From the NCBI GenBank assembly GCA_963741305.1, contig CAVUHL010000003.1, forward strand, positions 6,758,001 through 6,822,000: DNA of 64,000 bases. The letters are read 5' to 3'. Shown piece by piece: positions 53,254 to 63,769 of this stretch. The stretch is from DATMER01 sp963741305 (GTDB taxonomy: Bacteria > Acidobacteriota > Thermoanaerobaculia > Multivoradales > UBA5704). The number at the start of each line of letters is the position of its first letter. Position 1 is the first letter of the stretch. The notes under the pieces are model-generated. The model was given only the letters and a program-made list of their open reading frames with translations. It was not told the origin of the DNA and made no database searches. A program made the translations under genes and the position numbers.

Positions 53254-54104
53254 TCTGCCTGTGCCTTCTCGTCCCGAACATCCTCCAAGCACAAACCGCG
53301 GAAGCCGCGCGCCTGGACCGGCTTTCGAACGCGGAGCGGCTCGAAGCGCTGACGGCTTTGCTGCGCGAGCGCGGCCTTGAGTTCGAGGTGCAGGCCTTCC
53401 CGAACGAGCGCAGGGAAAAGGATTCCCGCGAGCAGGGACAGAACCTGATCGTCACGATTGGATCGGGGGCGCAGGACATCGTGATCGGTGCGCACTTCGA
53501 TGCGGCCCGTCTTCAGGACGGAAGCCTGAGCCATGGCATGGTGGACAACGCGGCCGGGGCGGTCGTGCTCACTCGCGTGGCCGAGGCGCTCCGGGGACGC
53601 CGCCTGAAGCATAGGATCCGAGTGGTTTTCTTCGACATGGAGGAGATCGGGCTGCTCGGCTCGGCCCACTACGTGAAGTCCCTGGACAGCAAGGTCGCGG
53701 CGGCGATCAATGTGGACATCGCGGGATATGGGGACACCCTCATCTTCGGCCCCGCCAAGGGTGAAGGGAATGCGCAGGTCTACGGTGCCATGTGGCACAC
53801 CTGTGCGGAGCAGCGCTTCGCCTGCATGGAATTCCCCAACTTCCCGCAGGGTGATGACAGGAGCTTCCAGGCGGCGAAGATCCCGAACCTTTCGTTGGCC
53901 ATCGTGCCGGCCCTGGAGGCACACCAGCTCTGGCTTCTGCTCCACGGCGGCAAGGAGTCGGGGCTGGCCGAAGGGTTTCTCCCTGCGACCCTCAAGACCA
54001 TTCACGCCCCCGGGGACACGGCGGAGAAGCTCGATGCCGCGGCCATGACGCGGATTTCAGATGCGGTTGTAAGTCTGGTGATGGAGCTGGACAAGGGGGT
54101 GTAG
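53238..54104 (+). CDS. Secreted M28-family zinc peptidase
   Basis: The start is TTG at 53238, overlapping the pseudogene tail, with GAAAGG upstream; it gives a signal peptide (MRTLLICLCLLVPNILQA). The 288-residue protein has the M28 ligand blocks IGAHFDA, MVDNAAGAVVL, FFDMEEIGLLGSAHYV and a later acidic NVDIAGYGD. The second-metal His is probably in IHAPGDTAEKL. M28 enzymes are aminopeptidases or related amidohydrolases. The next gene follows 12 bp downstream. Confidence 0.85.
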   Translation: MRTLLICLCLLVPNILQAQTAEAARLDRLSNAERLEALTALLRERGLEFEVQAFPNERREKDSREQGQNLIVTIGSGAQDIVIGAHFDAARLQDGSLSHGMVDNAAGAVVLTRVAEALRGRRLKHRIRVVFFDMEEIGLLGSAHYVKSLDSKVAAAINVDIAGYGDTLIFGPAKGEGNAQVYGAMWHTCAEQRFACMEFPNFPQGDDRSFQAAKIPNLSLAIVPALEAHQLWLLLHGGKESGLAEGFLPATLKTIHAPGDTAEKLDAAAMTRISDAVVSLVMELDKGV

Positions 54105-54116
54105 ACTCCCTTCACC

Positions 54117-54800
54117 ATGTTCATCGGTCACTTCGGTCTCGGGTTCGGCGCCAAGCGTTTCGCGCCCGCCGTGTCCCTCGGCACACTGTTCCTCGCCGCT
54201 CAATTCGCGGACCTGCTCTGGCCGGCGCTGCTGCTGATGGGCGTCGAACAGGTCCGCATCGATCCGGGGATCACGGTGGTCACGCCGCTGGACTTCGTCC
54301 ACTACCCGTACTCTCACAGCCTGATCGCGATGGTGGGGTGGGGCGCGGTCTTCGGGATCGTGTACAAGCTGGCGCGGCGTTCCCGTCCCGCCGCTGCGGT
54401 GCTGCTGGCGGCGCTCGTGGTCAGCCACTGGGTGCTCGACCTGGTCATGCACCGGCCCGACCTGCCGCTTACGGCCGGCGGCGCGGAGCGGTATGGGCTG
54501 GGGCTGTGGAACTCGCTGCCGGGTACTCTCGCGGTGGAGGTTCCGCTCTTCCTGGCTGGAGCCTTCCTCTATGTCCGCTCGACGGCTCCGCGGGACCGGA
54601 CGGGGAAAATCGCGCTGGCAGGGCTCGTGCTGTTCCTGCTCGCCGTCTACTTCGTGAACTTTTTTGGAGAGCCGCCGCCGAGCTCCACGGCAGTGGCCTG
54701 GGTTACTCAGTCCATGTGGCTGCTGGTGGCCTGGGGGTACTGGGTGGACCGCCACCGTGAGCCGTCGATCACTTCTCGTCCGGCGGTGTCCCGTCGCTGA
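54117..54800 (+). CDS. Multipass membrane protein, YdjM/DUF457-like
   Basis: The 227-residue protein has five or six transmembrane helices and His/Asp motifs GHFGLGFGAKR, FVHYPYSHSL and VVSHWVLDLVMHRPDLPL that recall the membrane-bound metal-dependent hydrolase family (YdjM). The substrate is unknown. Its 3' end overlaps a convergent gene by 32 bp. Confidence 0.75.
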   Translation: MFIGHFGLGFGAKRFAPAVSLGTLFLAAQFADLLWPALLLMGVEQVRIDPGITVVTPLDFVHYPYSHSLIAMVGWGAVFGIVYKLARRSRPAAAVLLAALVVSHWVLDLVMHRPDLPLTAGGAERYGLGLWNSLPGTLAVEVPLFLAGAFLYVRSTAPRDRTGKIALAGLVLFLLAVYFVNFFGEPPPSSTAVAWVTQSMWLLVAWGYWVDRHREPSITSRPAVSRR

Positions 54801-55185
54801 GGAAGCGGCGCAGGGTCTTGGCCACGATGCGCTCCACATCCGCCTCGGTGATTGCGGGTGGGACAGGTGCCGCCGGCGCCGCTGGTATCGCGGGCAGACG
54901 GATGCCTCCCAGGCTGGCCGCGGCAATCCGCACTTGCCTGGCCGCCTCGCTCGGCTCTTCGCCCAGGTCGGGATAGGCGAAGCGGAAGACCTCGTCCTGC
55001 CTCAATCCCAGCGCCCCGCCGATGTCCACGATGTGCTCGAAGCGAAGCTCGATCCCCCCGGAGAAGAGACGGCTCATGTAGCTGACACTCCACCCGAGCT
55101 TGCGCTCGACATCCGCATTGCGGAAGCCGAGGATTCGCATCAAGGTCTTCAGGGTCATGATCATGTGTTCTGTCTCGGGTCTCAT
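54769..55185 (-). CDS. HTH-domain regulator with disordered Pro/Ala C-terminus
   Basis: The N-terminal 70 residues (TLKTLMRILGFRNADVERKLGWSVSYMSRLFSGGIELRFEHIVDIGGALGL) form an XRE-like helix-turn-helix. A Pro/Ala-rich linker leads to a short helix (EADVERIVAKTLRRFLSDG). Start choice is uncertain: ATG 55185 (MRPETEH) or ATG 55164 (MIMTLK); neither has a strong Shine-Dalgarno. Probably a DNA-binding regulator; its target is unknown. Confidence 0.65.
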   Translation of the reverse strand: MRPETEHMIMTLKTLMRILGFRNADVERKLGWSVSYMSRLFSGGIELRFEHIVDIGGALGLRQDEVFRFAYPDLGEEPSEAARQVRIAAASLGGIRLPAIPAAPAAPVPPAITEADVERIVAKTLRRFLSDGTPPDEK

Positions 55186-55252
55186 GAGTATGCATATTAC
55201 GCCGGAACTTCCTAAGAGGAATGGAGGAGCCGCTTTGAGGCTTGCCGCCGCC

Positions 55253-55477
55253 ATGGTGGGTCATCCGGATGGGACTTACGGCGTGCTCGCCTTCTCCTCC
55301 CGGGACGGCGGAGCCCTCCTACCCTCGTCGAGGGAACGCACGGCCATGGACGGCGGGGCGACTTTTCTGCCGGACGGTACTTTCCGCCTCCTTTGGTCGG
55401 ACAGCCGGAGCGGGATCTATCAGCTCCGCACGGCCACGGTGAGCGTGGCTAGTCCCCGCTCTCCAGCATCTCCCTGA
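55253..55477 (+). pseudogene. C-terminal remnant of a BNR/sialidase-like gene
   Basis: The 74-codon frame reads HPDGTYGVLAFSSRDGG, then TAMDGGATFLPDGTFRLLWSDSRSG, IYQLRTATVSV, which looks like the last blade of an Asp-box propeller. There is no signal peptide or earlier blades, and the upstream DNA belongs to the divergent regulator. It is best read as a gene remnant; a small expressed protein cannot be excluded. Confidence 0.5.
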
Positions 55478-56708
55478 CCTTGGCGGCCAGATCCTTGCCG
55501 GTGAACGGCTTCTTGATCAGGTGGGCGTCCTCGGCGTCGAGGCCGGAGCCCTCGGCCAGCCCGGCGGGATAGCCGGTGGCGAAGAGGACCTTCATCCCGG
55601 CCCGGTCGTACGAGAGCTTCTCGGCGAGCTCCACTCCGCTCATGCTGCCCATCAGGATGTCGGTCACCATGAGGTGGATCGGCCCCTGGTGCTGCTGGCA
55701 GATCTCCAGGGCCTGGGCGCCGTCCGCCGCCTCCAGCACGTTGTAGCCGTGGCTCTTCATGATCTCGGAGAGGGGCCGGCGGACGTTGTCCTCGTCATCG
55801 ACGAGCAGGATCGTCTCCCAGGGCTTGCCGTTGATACCGCCCGGACCGTCGGCGTCGGCCATCAGCTCGCCGCTGGGGAGGAGGGCCAGGAAGCGTGAGC
55901 CGTTGCCCGGCTCGCTGTCCGCCATGACGTGACCCCCGCTCTGGGTGATGATCCCGTAGGTCGTCGAGAGGCCGAGCCCTGTGACCTCGCCCCCTTGCTT
56001 GGTGCTGAAGAACGGCTCGAAGACCCGCCGCCGCACCTCCTCGGGCATGCCCGGGCCGTTGTCGCTCACCTTGAGCTCCACCCAGTGACCGGGAGCGGAG
56101 CGCAGCGGCTGCTCCACGTTGCGGGTCTCCAGGGTCAAACGGCCGCCGTCGGGCATGGCATCCCGGGCGTTGGTGACCAGGTGCAGGATGGCCTGCTCGA
56201 CCTGCGCGGCGTCGATCTGGACCCGGTGAAGGTCGGGGTCGAGTGCCATCTTGACCTCGATGGAGGCGCCGAGGATGTGCCGGATGCGGTCCTCGAGGCC
56301 GGCCAGCAGGTTGTTGAGCTGGGACAGGCGGGGTTGTAAAACCTGCCGTCCGCTGAAGGCGAGGAGCTGGCGCGCGAGGGCTGCGCCGCGGTCTCCGGCG
56401 CGCTCGATCTCGCGCAGGTTCTTCCGCGCCGGCTCGTCGGGCGGCAGGCGGGTCAGGGCGAGCTCGACCTCACAGGAGATGGCGGTCAGCAGGTTGTTGA
56501 ACACGTGGGCGATACCGCCCGCGAGCCTGCCCATGGCCTCCATGCCTTGGTCCTGTGAGGCTGCTTCATCCCCCTGCCGGAGGAGGCGCATCTCCGCCGC
56601 CTTGCCGGCGTTGCCCGTGCCCTCAGACTTCTCCTGTGGGAGGTGGTCTTCTACAGCCCGGATCGTCTCGGATTGTGTCCGCATAGTCTGGTTTCCTGGA
56701 ATGGTCAT
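55449..56708 (-). CDS. Orphan hybrid histidine kinase with receiver domain
   Basis: The 419-residue protein lacks a sensor and transmembrane part; a short coil leads straight to the kinase core. The H-box reads GGIAHVFNNLLT (His68), where relatives have HD; Val69 replaces the conserved acidic residue. The N-box (Asn180), DNGPGMP, FEPFFSTK and GLGLSTTYGI complete the ATPase domain. The C-terminal receiver has Asp304/305, Asp350 as phospho-acceptor and Lys400. It is cytosolic, with input unknown. It lies 108 bp downstream of the suf operon on the same strand. Confidence 0.9.
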   Translation of the reverse strand: MTIPGNQTMRTQSETIRAVEDHLPQEKSEGTGNAGKAAEMRLLRQGDEAASQDQGMEAMGRLAGGIAHVFNNLLTAISCEVELALTRLPPDEPARKNLREIERAGDRGAALARQLLAFSGRQVLQPRLSQLNNLLAGLEDRIRHILGASIEVKMALDPDLHRVQIDAAQVEQAILHLVTNARDAMPDGGRLTLETRNVEQPLRSAPGHWVELKVSDNGPGMPEEVRRRVFEPFFSTKQGGEVTGLGLSTTYGIITQSGGHVMADSEPGNGSRFLALLPSGELMADADGPGGINGKPWETILLVDDEDNVRRPLSEIMKSHGYNVLEAADGAQALEICQQHQGPIHLMVTDILMGSMSGVELAEKLSYDRAGMKVLFATGYPAGLAEGSGLDAEDAHLIKKPFTGKDLAAKVREMLESGD

Positions 56709-56816
56709 GAGGGTCCCTTTTGCGGGGTGCCCCGTCCCGGGAGAACTATGCAGGTTTCAGTCCAGGCCCGGCCCCCCGAGAGCGGGGATTTCAGAGGAAG
56801 CGCGAAGGAAAAATCT

Positions 56817-57149
56817 TCAAAACATGCCGAGCTGCAGGCGGGCCGCCTCGGTCATCATGGAGGGGTTCCAGGCCGGGTCCCAGACCAGCTCGACGTCGGC
56901 CGCGGCCACGCCGGGAACCTGCTCCACCTTGGCCTTGACCTCGCCCGGAAGGGAGCCCGCCACGGGACAGCCCGGCGAGGTGAGCGTCATCTTGATCTGC
57001 ACCTGGCCTTCCGGCTGGATCTCCAGGTCGTAGATCAGGCCCAGCTCGTAGATGTTGACGGGGATCTCGGGGTCGAAGACGCTCTTGAGCGCGTCGACGA
57101 TCTCGCCTTCGAGATCCTGTGCGGCAGGCGGGGTGGTGATCGGTTCCAT
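56817..57149 (-). CDS. sufT: MIP18-family (DUF59) Fe-S assembly factor SufT
   Basis: The 110-residue protein shows VDALKSVFDPEIPVNIYELGLIY and MTLTSPGCPVAGSLPGEV, with the conserved Cys61, and ends in VWDPAWNPSMMTEAARLQLG. MIP18/SufT proteins help deliver or mature Fe-S clusters. It is the last gene of the suf operon, 12 bp after sufU. Confidence 0.92.
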   Translation of the reverse strand: MEPITTPPAAQDLEGEIVDALKSVFDPEIPVNIYELGLIYDLEIQPEGQVQIKMTLTSPGCPVAGSLPGEVKAKVEQVPGVAAADVELVWDPAWNPSMMTEAARLQLGMF

Positions 57150-57161
57150 GGTATGTCCTCC

Positions 57162-57602
57162 CTACTCGGTCGAGATGGGTTGGTCTTTTTGTTCGAGCGC
57201 GGCCTGGACCGCGTGCCAGGCGAGTGTCGCGCACTTGATCCGGATCGGGTACTCGCGCACTCCCGCGAAGACCGCGAGCTTGCCCAGGCCGTCCCCGTCG
57301 CCGCCGGTCGTCAGCAGGTCGTGGAAGCCGTGGAAGAGCCGGCGGGCCTCTTCGACCGTCCTGCCCTTGAGCGCTTCGGTCATCAGCGAGGCCGAGGCCG
57401 TGGAGATCGCGCAGCCCGAGCCCTGGAAGGCGATGCCCTCGATCCGCTCCCCCTCGACATGGAGGAAGACCTTCACCCGGTCGCCGCAGAGGGGATTGTG
57501 CCCCTCGGACTCACGGTTGGCGTTCTCCAGCTTCCCGAAGTTCCGGGGCACGCGGTTGTGGTCGAGGATGACCTCTTGATAAAGGTCGCGCAGGTCGGAC
57601 AT
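57162..57602 (-). CDS. sufU: Fe-S scaffold / sulfur-transfer protein SufU
   Basis: I set the start at ATG 57602 (MSDLRDLYQEVILDHNRVPRN-type); the longer open frame is out-of-frame sufS sequence. The 146-residue product has Cys39 (NPLCGD), Asp41, Cys64 (GSGCAIS) and Cys124 (IKCATLAW), the zinc and acceptor residues of SufU, which takes persulfide sulfur from SufS. The start overlaps the sufS stop by one base. Confidence 0.95.
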   Translation of the reverse strand: MSDLRDLYQEVILDHNRVPRNFGKLENANRESEGHNPLCGDRVKVFLHVEGERIEGIAFQGSGCAISTASASLMTEALKGRTVEEARRLFHGFHDLLTTGGDGDGLGKLAVFAGVREYPIRIKCATLAWHAVQAALEQKDQPISTE

Positions 57603-58858
57603 CAGCCGAAGAGCTCCCGGGCGCGGTGCAGGGCGGCGACCAGGGCGTCGACGTCCTCCATCTGATTGTAGAGGCCGAAGGAAGCCCGCGTGGTCGCCGG
57701 CACGCCGAAACGGGCCATCACCGGCTGCGCGCAGTGATGGCCGGCGCGGACCGCGACCCCCTCCTGGTCGAGGATGGTGCCGACGTCGTGCGGATGGATG
57801 CCTTCCATGGCAAAGGAAACCACGGACGCCTTGTGCGGGGCAGTGCCCACGAGCCGCAGGCCGCGGACTTCCTGGAGGCGCTCCGTGGCATGGGCGAGCA
57901 GCTCGGCCTCCCAGGCCGCGATGGCAGGCAGCCCGATCTGGCTCACGTATTCGAGCGCGGCTCCGAGCGCAATGGCCCCTTCGATGAAGGGCGTGCCGGC
58001 TTCGAAGCGGTGCGGCGGCGGCGCGAACGTGGTCTTCTCGAAAGTCACGCCATGGACCATGCCGCCGCCGGTCTGCCACGGAGGCATGGCTTCGAGCAGC
58101 TCGGCCCGGCCGTAGAGCACGCCGATGCCGCTGGGGCCGTAGACCTTGTGGCCGGAAAAGGCATAGAAGTCGCAGCCCAGGGCGCGCACGTCCACCTGCA
58201 GGTGAGGCACTCCCTGGGCGCCGTCCACCAGGACCAGCGCGCCGTACCGGTGGGCCATGTCCGCCATCTCGCGCACCGGGTTGATCGTGCCGAGCGCGTT
58301 CGAGACGTGCGCGACCGCGACCAGGCGGGTGCGCTCCGATAGCAGGCGCTCGAATTCTTCGAGGATCACCTCGCCGCGGTCGTCGAGGGGCGCGACCCGC
58401 AGCCGGGCCCCCTGCCGCTCGCAGAGTGCCTGCCAGGGAACGAGGTTGGAGTGGTGCTCCAGGCCGGTGATCAGGACCTCGTCGTGAGGGCCGAGGGTCT
58501 GCCCGCCCCAACTGCACGCCACGAGGTTGATTGCCTCTGTTGTGCCACGGACGAAGACAATTTCATCCGAACGCTCGGCTCCCAGGGTCCGGCGCACGGT
58601 CTCCCGCGCCTGCTCGCAAGCCTCGGTGGAGAGCTGGGAGAGGGTGTGGACCCCGCGATGGACGTTGGAGTAGTAGCCGCCATAGCAGTCGGCGAAGGCA
58701 TCGAGCACGGCGCGGGGCTTCTGGGTGCTGGCCGCGTTGTCCAGGTAGACCAGGGGCTTGCCGTTGACCTTGCGCGAGAGGATGGGGAAGTCGTCCCGCA
58801 CCCGGCCGAGATCGTAACCGGGTGCGAGGATCTGCGAAGCTGCAAGCGGAACGGACAT
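57602..58858 (-). CDS. sufS: Cysteine desulfurase SufS
   Basis: ATG 58858 is used because it overlaps the sufD stop and begins the normal N-terminus. The 418-residue PLP enzyme has Lys238 in FSGHKVYGPSGIG for PLP and Cys376 in RAGHHCAQP as the persulfide-forming residue. It converts cysteine to alanine and passes sulfur to SufU for the SufBCD scaffold. Confidence 0.96.
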   Translation of the reverse strand: MSVPLAASQILAPGYDLGRVRDDFPILSRKVNGKPLVYLDNAASTQKPRAVLDAFADCYGGYYSNVHRGVHTLSQLSTEACEQARETVRRTLGAERSDEIVFVRGTTEAINLVACSWGGQTLGPHDEVLITGLEHHSNLVPWQALCERQGARLRVAPLDDRGEVILEEFERLLSERTRLVAVAHVSNALGTINPVREMADMAHRYGALVLVDGAQGVPHLQVDVRALGCDFYAFSGHKVYGPSGIGVLYGRAELLEAMPPWQTGGGMVHGVTFEKTTFAPPPHRFEAGTPFIEGAIALGAALEYVSQIGLPAIAAWEAELLAHATERLQEVRGLRLVGTAPHKASVVSFAMEGIHPHDVGTILDQEGVAVRAGHHCAQPVMARFGVPATTRASFGLYNQMEDVDALVAALHRARELFG

Positions 58859-60201
58859 CAGACTGCCTGTCGTACGACCTCTCCCTGGGGCAAACGGGCG
58901 AAGAGGAACTCTTCGAGGTCGCGCCGCACGGGCTCGACCTTGATGCGCTCGACGATGTCGCTGGCGAAGGCGTAGGTCAGCAGGCTGCGCGCCGCCTCTT
59001 GTCCAATACCGCGGGAGCGGAGATAGAAGATCGCGTCCTCGTCGAGCTGGCCGACGGTGGAGCCGTGAGTGCACTTCACGTCGTCGGCGAAGATCTCGAG
59101 CTGCGGGTTCGAGTTGGCGATGGCGTTCGCGGAGAGCAGCAGGTTCCGGTTGGACTGCTTGGCGTCCGTCTTCTGCGCTCCCGGATGGACATGGATCAGG
59201 CCGTTGAACACGGAGCGGGCGGCGCCGTCGAGGACGCCCTTGTACAGCTCATGGCTGGCGCAGTGCGGCTTGGCGTGCTCGACGCGCATGTGGTTGTCGA
59301 TCACCTGCCGCCCCTCGGCGAGATAGAGGCCGTTGAGGATGCAGTCGATGCCCTCGCCGTCAAGGACGGCGTTGACGTCGTTGCGCACCAGAGCGCCGCC
59401 AATTGAAATCGAATGCGAGCTGGGCGTGCAGCTCCGCTCCGCCTCGATCTGGAACGTGGCCATGTGGAACGCCTCGCGGCTCTCGATCTGCACCTTGTAG
59501 TGATCGACCACGGAGGCGGGGCCCGCCACCAGCTCGGTCACCGGGCAGGTGAAGTAGGCACCCTCGCCCGCGTAGGTCTCGACCAGCGTGCACTGGCTGT
59601 TCTCGCCGGCTACGAAGAGGTTGCGCGGGAAGGTCACGATCGGCTCCGTCCCAGTAGAGGAGGAGACGAACATCAGGTGGATGGGCTTTTCGACGATCAC
59701 GCCGCGGGGCACCCAGACGAGCGCGCCGTCGCGCAGGAACGCGGTGTTGAGGGCCACAAACGGATGGTCGTCGAAGCGGGCGTGCTGTCCGAGCCAGGGC
59801 TCGACCTTGTCGGGCGTCTTCTCCAGCGCCTCGGCAAGGCTCGCCACGATCACGCCGGCCGGCAGCTCGCCCAGGGACGAGAGCCGCGTCGAGAGCCGGC
59901 CATTGACGAAGACCAGGCGGGCCGCGGCGCCCTCGGCTAGCGGCTCCAGCCGGGAGAGGTCTACCGCCGGCTCAGGCCCTTCGGGCCGTGTAAACGCTCC
60001 CTGGGCAATCGCGCCCACGTTGGTCTGGCGCCACGCCTCCTGCTGAAGGGTGGGGAAGCCGAGGGTGACGAAGCGCTCGATGGCCATGCGGCGCAAAGCC
60101 GTGACCGCCGCGGGCTCGGAGGCCGGCAGCTCGCGCAGGAACAGGTCGAAGTCGGCCGCGAAGCGGGCCGCTCCGGTCAGCTCTTGAGTAGCAATCGTCA
60201 T
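58858..60201 (-). CDS. sufD: SufBCD scaffold subunit SufD
   Basis: The 447-residue protein has an N-terminal helical region and the right-handed beta-helix core of SufB/SufD, with VDHYKVQIES, HPGAQKTDAKQSNRNLLLS and DDVKCTHGSTVGQLDEDAIFYLRSRG, the last a hallmark of SufD with His and Cys near the cluster site. It pairs with SufB over a SufC dimer. It follows sufC by 2 bp. Confidence 0.96.
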   Translation of the reverse strand: MTIATQELTGAARFAADFDLFLRELPASEPAAVTALRRMAIERFVTLGFPTLQQEAWRQTNVGAIAQGAFTRPEGPEPAVDLSRLEPLAEGAAARLVFVNGRLSTRLSSLGELPAGVIVASLAEALEKTPDKVEPWLGQHARFDDHPFVALNTAFLRDGALVWVPRGVIVEKPIHLMFVSSSTGTEPIVTFPRNLFVAGENSQCTLVETYAGEGAYFTCPVTELVAGPASVVDHYKVQIESREAFHMATFQIEAERSCTPSSHSISIGGALVRNDVNAVLDGEGIDCILNGLYLAEGRQVIDNHMRVEHAKPHCASHELYKGVLDGAARSVFNGLIHVHPGAQKTDAKQSNRNLLLSANAIANSNPQLEIFADDVKCTHGSTVGQLDEDAIFYLRSRGIGQEAARSLLTYAFASDIVERIKVEPVRRDLEEFLFARLPQGEVVRQAV

Positions 60202-60203
60202 CC

Positions 60204-62419
<2,216 letters not shown>

Positions 62420-62439
62420 GTCTCTCCCTCGATTCCTTC

Positions 62440-62937
62440 TTATAGGGTCAGGCCTCTCGACCGAGTCTTCTCAGTTGAAGCGTCAGTTGCTCCGAACCTG
62501 CCGTCGCCGATGGTGACCAGTTTCTGGATCCCCGGCAGCGGATGGGTCATCTCGGCCAGGGTGATCCCTTCCAGGGCACCCCGGACCGCGGCGTTGATGC
62601 GTTGCCAGTTGCTGCGCACGGGGCAGAGCCGCTCATGGGAGCAGTCGCTGCCGTCGTCGATGCACTCGGTGATGGCGATCGGCCCTTCCAGGCACGCGAT
62701 GATCTCCGCCATCGTGATCTCGCCCGGCGGGCGGGTCAGGCTGTAGCCTCCCTTGACCCCGCGGTGGGACATCAGCAGCCCCTCGCGCACGAGGAGCTTC
62801 AGGATCTTGCTCACCATCGGCAGCGGAAGCTGCGTCTCGGCCCCCAGCTCGGGAGCGTTCAGGTGCCGGTCCGGCTGCGCCGCCAGGTGTGTCAGGAGTA
62901 CGATCCCGTAGTCTGTCTGCTTGGTGATTCGAATCAT
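62440..62937 (-). CDS. Rrf2-family Fe-S responsive regulator of the suf operon
   Basis: ATG 62937 starts the family N-terminus (MIRITKQTDYGIVLLTHLA). The 165-residue protein has the winged helix (LPMVSKILKLLVREGLL, KGGYSLTRP) and cysteines 92, 99 and 105, close to the cluster-binding 92/98/104 of IscR. A further Cys82 is present. It leads the suf operon and most likely represses it when its cluster is occupied. Confidence 0.92.
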   Translation of the reverse strand: MIRITKQTDYGIVLLTHLAAQPDRHLNAPELGAETQLPLPMVSKILKLLVREGLLMSHRGVKGGYSLTRPPGEITMAEIIACLEGPIAITECIDDGSDCSHERLCPVRSNWQRINAAVRGALEGITLAEMTHPLPGIQKLVTIGDGRFGATDASTEKTRSRGLTL

Positions 62938-62948
62938 GCAATTGCTCC

Positions 62949-62988
62949 CATCCGATGGCCCCCACCGGATGAAACAGTACCGGATCGG
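62949..62988 (-). promoter_or_regulatory. Candidate Rrf2 operator upstream of the suf operon
   Basis: Just before the regulator start, three related elements occur on the minus strand: ATCCGGT, ATCCGGTG and ATCGGATG, the last two forming a CATCCG...CGGATG inverted pair. Autoregulation by Rrf2 proteins from such a site is usual. I cannot place the -10/-35 boxes securely. Confidence 0.4.
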
Positions 62989-63028
62989 TCCTGATTCCAT
63001 CGCAGATGGGGGGGAAAGTCAACCCTCA

Positions 63029-63056
63029 CTCTCCGGCCCGCCCGGGGAGAGGGGGC
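63029..63056. repeat. Fragment of the CCCTCACC/GGGAGAGGGG dispersed repeat
   Basis: CCCTCACTCTCC...GGGGAGAGGGGG resembles half of the inverted-repeat arms at 39311-39529. A second short fragment (CCCGGGAGAGGGGG) lies at 63313. No gene is seen between 62938 and 63366 apart from these repeats. Confidence 0.5.
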
Positions 63057-63061
63057 TGATC

Positions 63062-63305
63062 GATGGGTAGCAAGCCCCGAACGGCCGAGTAGAACGGTCC
63101 ACCCAACGGGTAGCGAGTCCGAACGGCTGGGTAGAGGGGTCTACCCACTGGGTAGCGAGCCAGAAACGTCCGGGTAGAGGGGGCTACCTGGCGGGTAGCA
63201 AGCCCGAAACGACCGGGTAGAAGGGTCTACCCAACGGGTGGAGAGTCCGAACGGCAGGATGGAGGGGTCTACCCAATGGGTGGGAGGTCCAGACGGCTGG
63301 ATTGC
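63062..63305. repeat. 21-bp-period tandem array, twelve units (array 4)
   Basis: GGGTAG or close variants (GAGTAG, GGGTGG, GGATGG) recur at 63065, 63087, 63108, 63129, 63150, 63172, 63193, 63215, 63236, 63257, 63278 and 63299, steps of 21 or 22 bp. Alternate units carry CTACCC before it, giving CTACCC-n3-GGGTAG palindromes, so a 42-bp higher-order repeat is visible. Stops fall in the frames I checked, so it is probably not coding. It lies just upstream of the AbrB-type antitoxin gene. Confidence 0.82.
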
Positions 63306-63366
63306 GCTCGATCCCGGGAGAGGGGGCAGATTGAACATTCCGGGTGAAGCGGAGTACGCTCTACCC

Positions 63367-63606
63367 ATGCGAAGCACCATCTCTTCCAAAGGTCAGATCA
63401 CCGTGCCCGTCGAGGTCCGGGAGCGGCTGGGGCTGATGCCCGGTACGCCGGTGGAATTCGAGCTCCGGGAGGAAGGCGTTCTCCTCCGGAAGGGGATATC
63501 CGGCAGCCACCCGGTCGACAAAGTCTGGGCGACGCTCCAACTCGACCGTCCAGTAGACGAGATCCTTGATGAGATGCGGGGCCCCCGGCCGAGGACTATT
63601 GCCTGA
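63367..63606 (+). CDS. AbrB/SpoVT-type antitoxin
   Basis: The start is ATG 63367; the longer frame reads through the repeat array. The 79-residue protein begins MRSTISSKGQITVPVEVRERLGLMPGTPVEF, the swapped-hairpin AbrB fold of VapB-like antitoxins. A tail (ILDEMRGPRPRTIA) follows, which normally contacts the toxin. The companion toxin downstream is truncated. Confidence 0.88.
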   Translation: MRSTISSKGQITVPVEVRERLGLMPGTPVEFELREEGVLLRKGISGSHPVDKVWATLQLDRPVDEILDEMRGPRPRTIA

Positions 63607-63758
63607 CGGTACGCCGGCGTGACCGGGACCGCATCGTGGCCGATTTCCTCATTGGCGCCCACGCCCAATTTCAGGCAGACGCTCTTCTCATGCGTGATCG
63701 GGGGTTCTACGGCAGCCGGTTCAAAGGGCTGCGGCTGATCGATCCAACTCATCCATAG
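63591..63758 (+). pseudogene. PIN toxin (VapC) C-terminal fragment
   Basis: In the frame beginning at 63591 the text reads RRRDRDRIVADFLIGAHAQFQ, then ADALLMRDRGFYGSRFKGL and stops at 63756-63758. This is the last third of a VapC PIN domain, with the DFLIGAHA and RDRGFY blocks. The N-terminal half with the first catalytic Asp is absent, and the fragment overlaps the antitoxin end in another frame, as if a deletion had joined the two genes. Confidence 0.75.
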
Positions 63759-63769
63759 GCTACGAGGTT

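Noticed and set aside
57603..58517. Extended N-terminus for SufU
   Set aside because: The extension is the out-of-frame shadow of sufS; the true start overlaps the sufS stop by one base.
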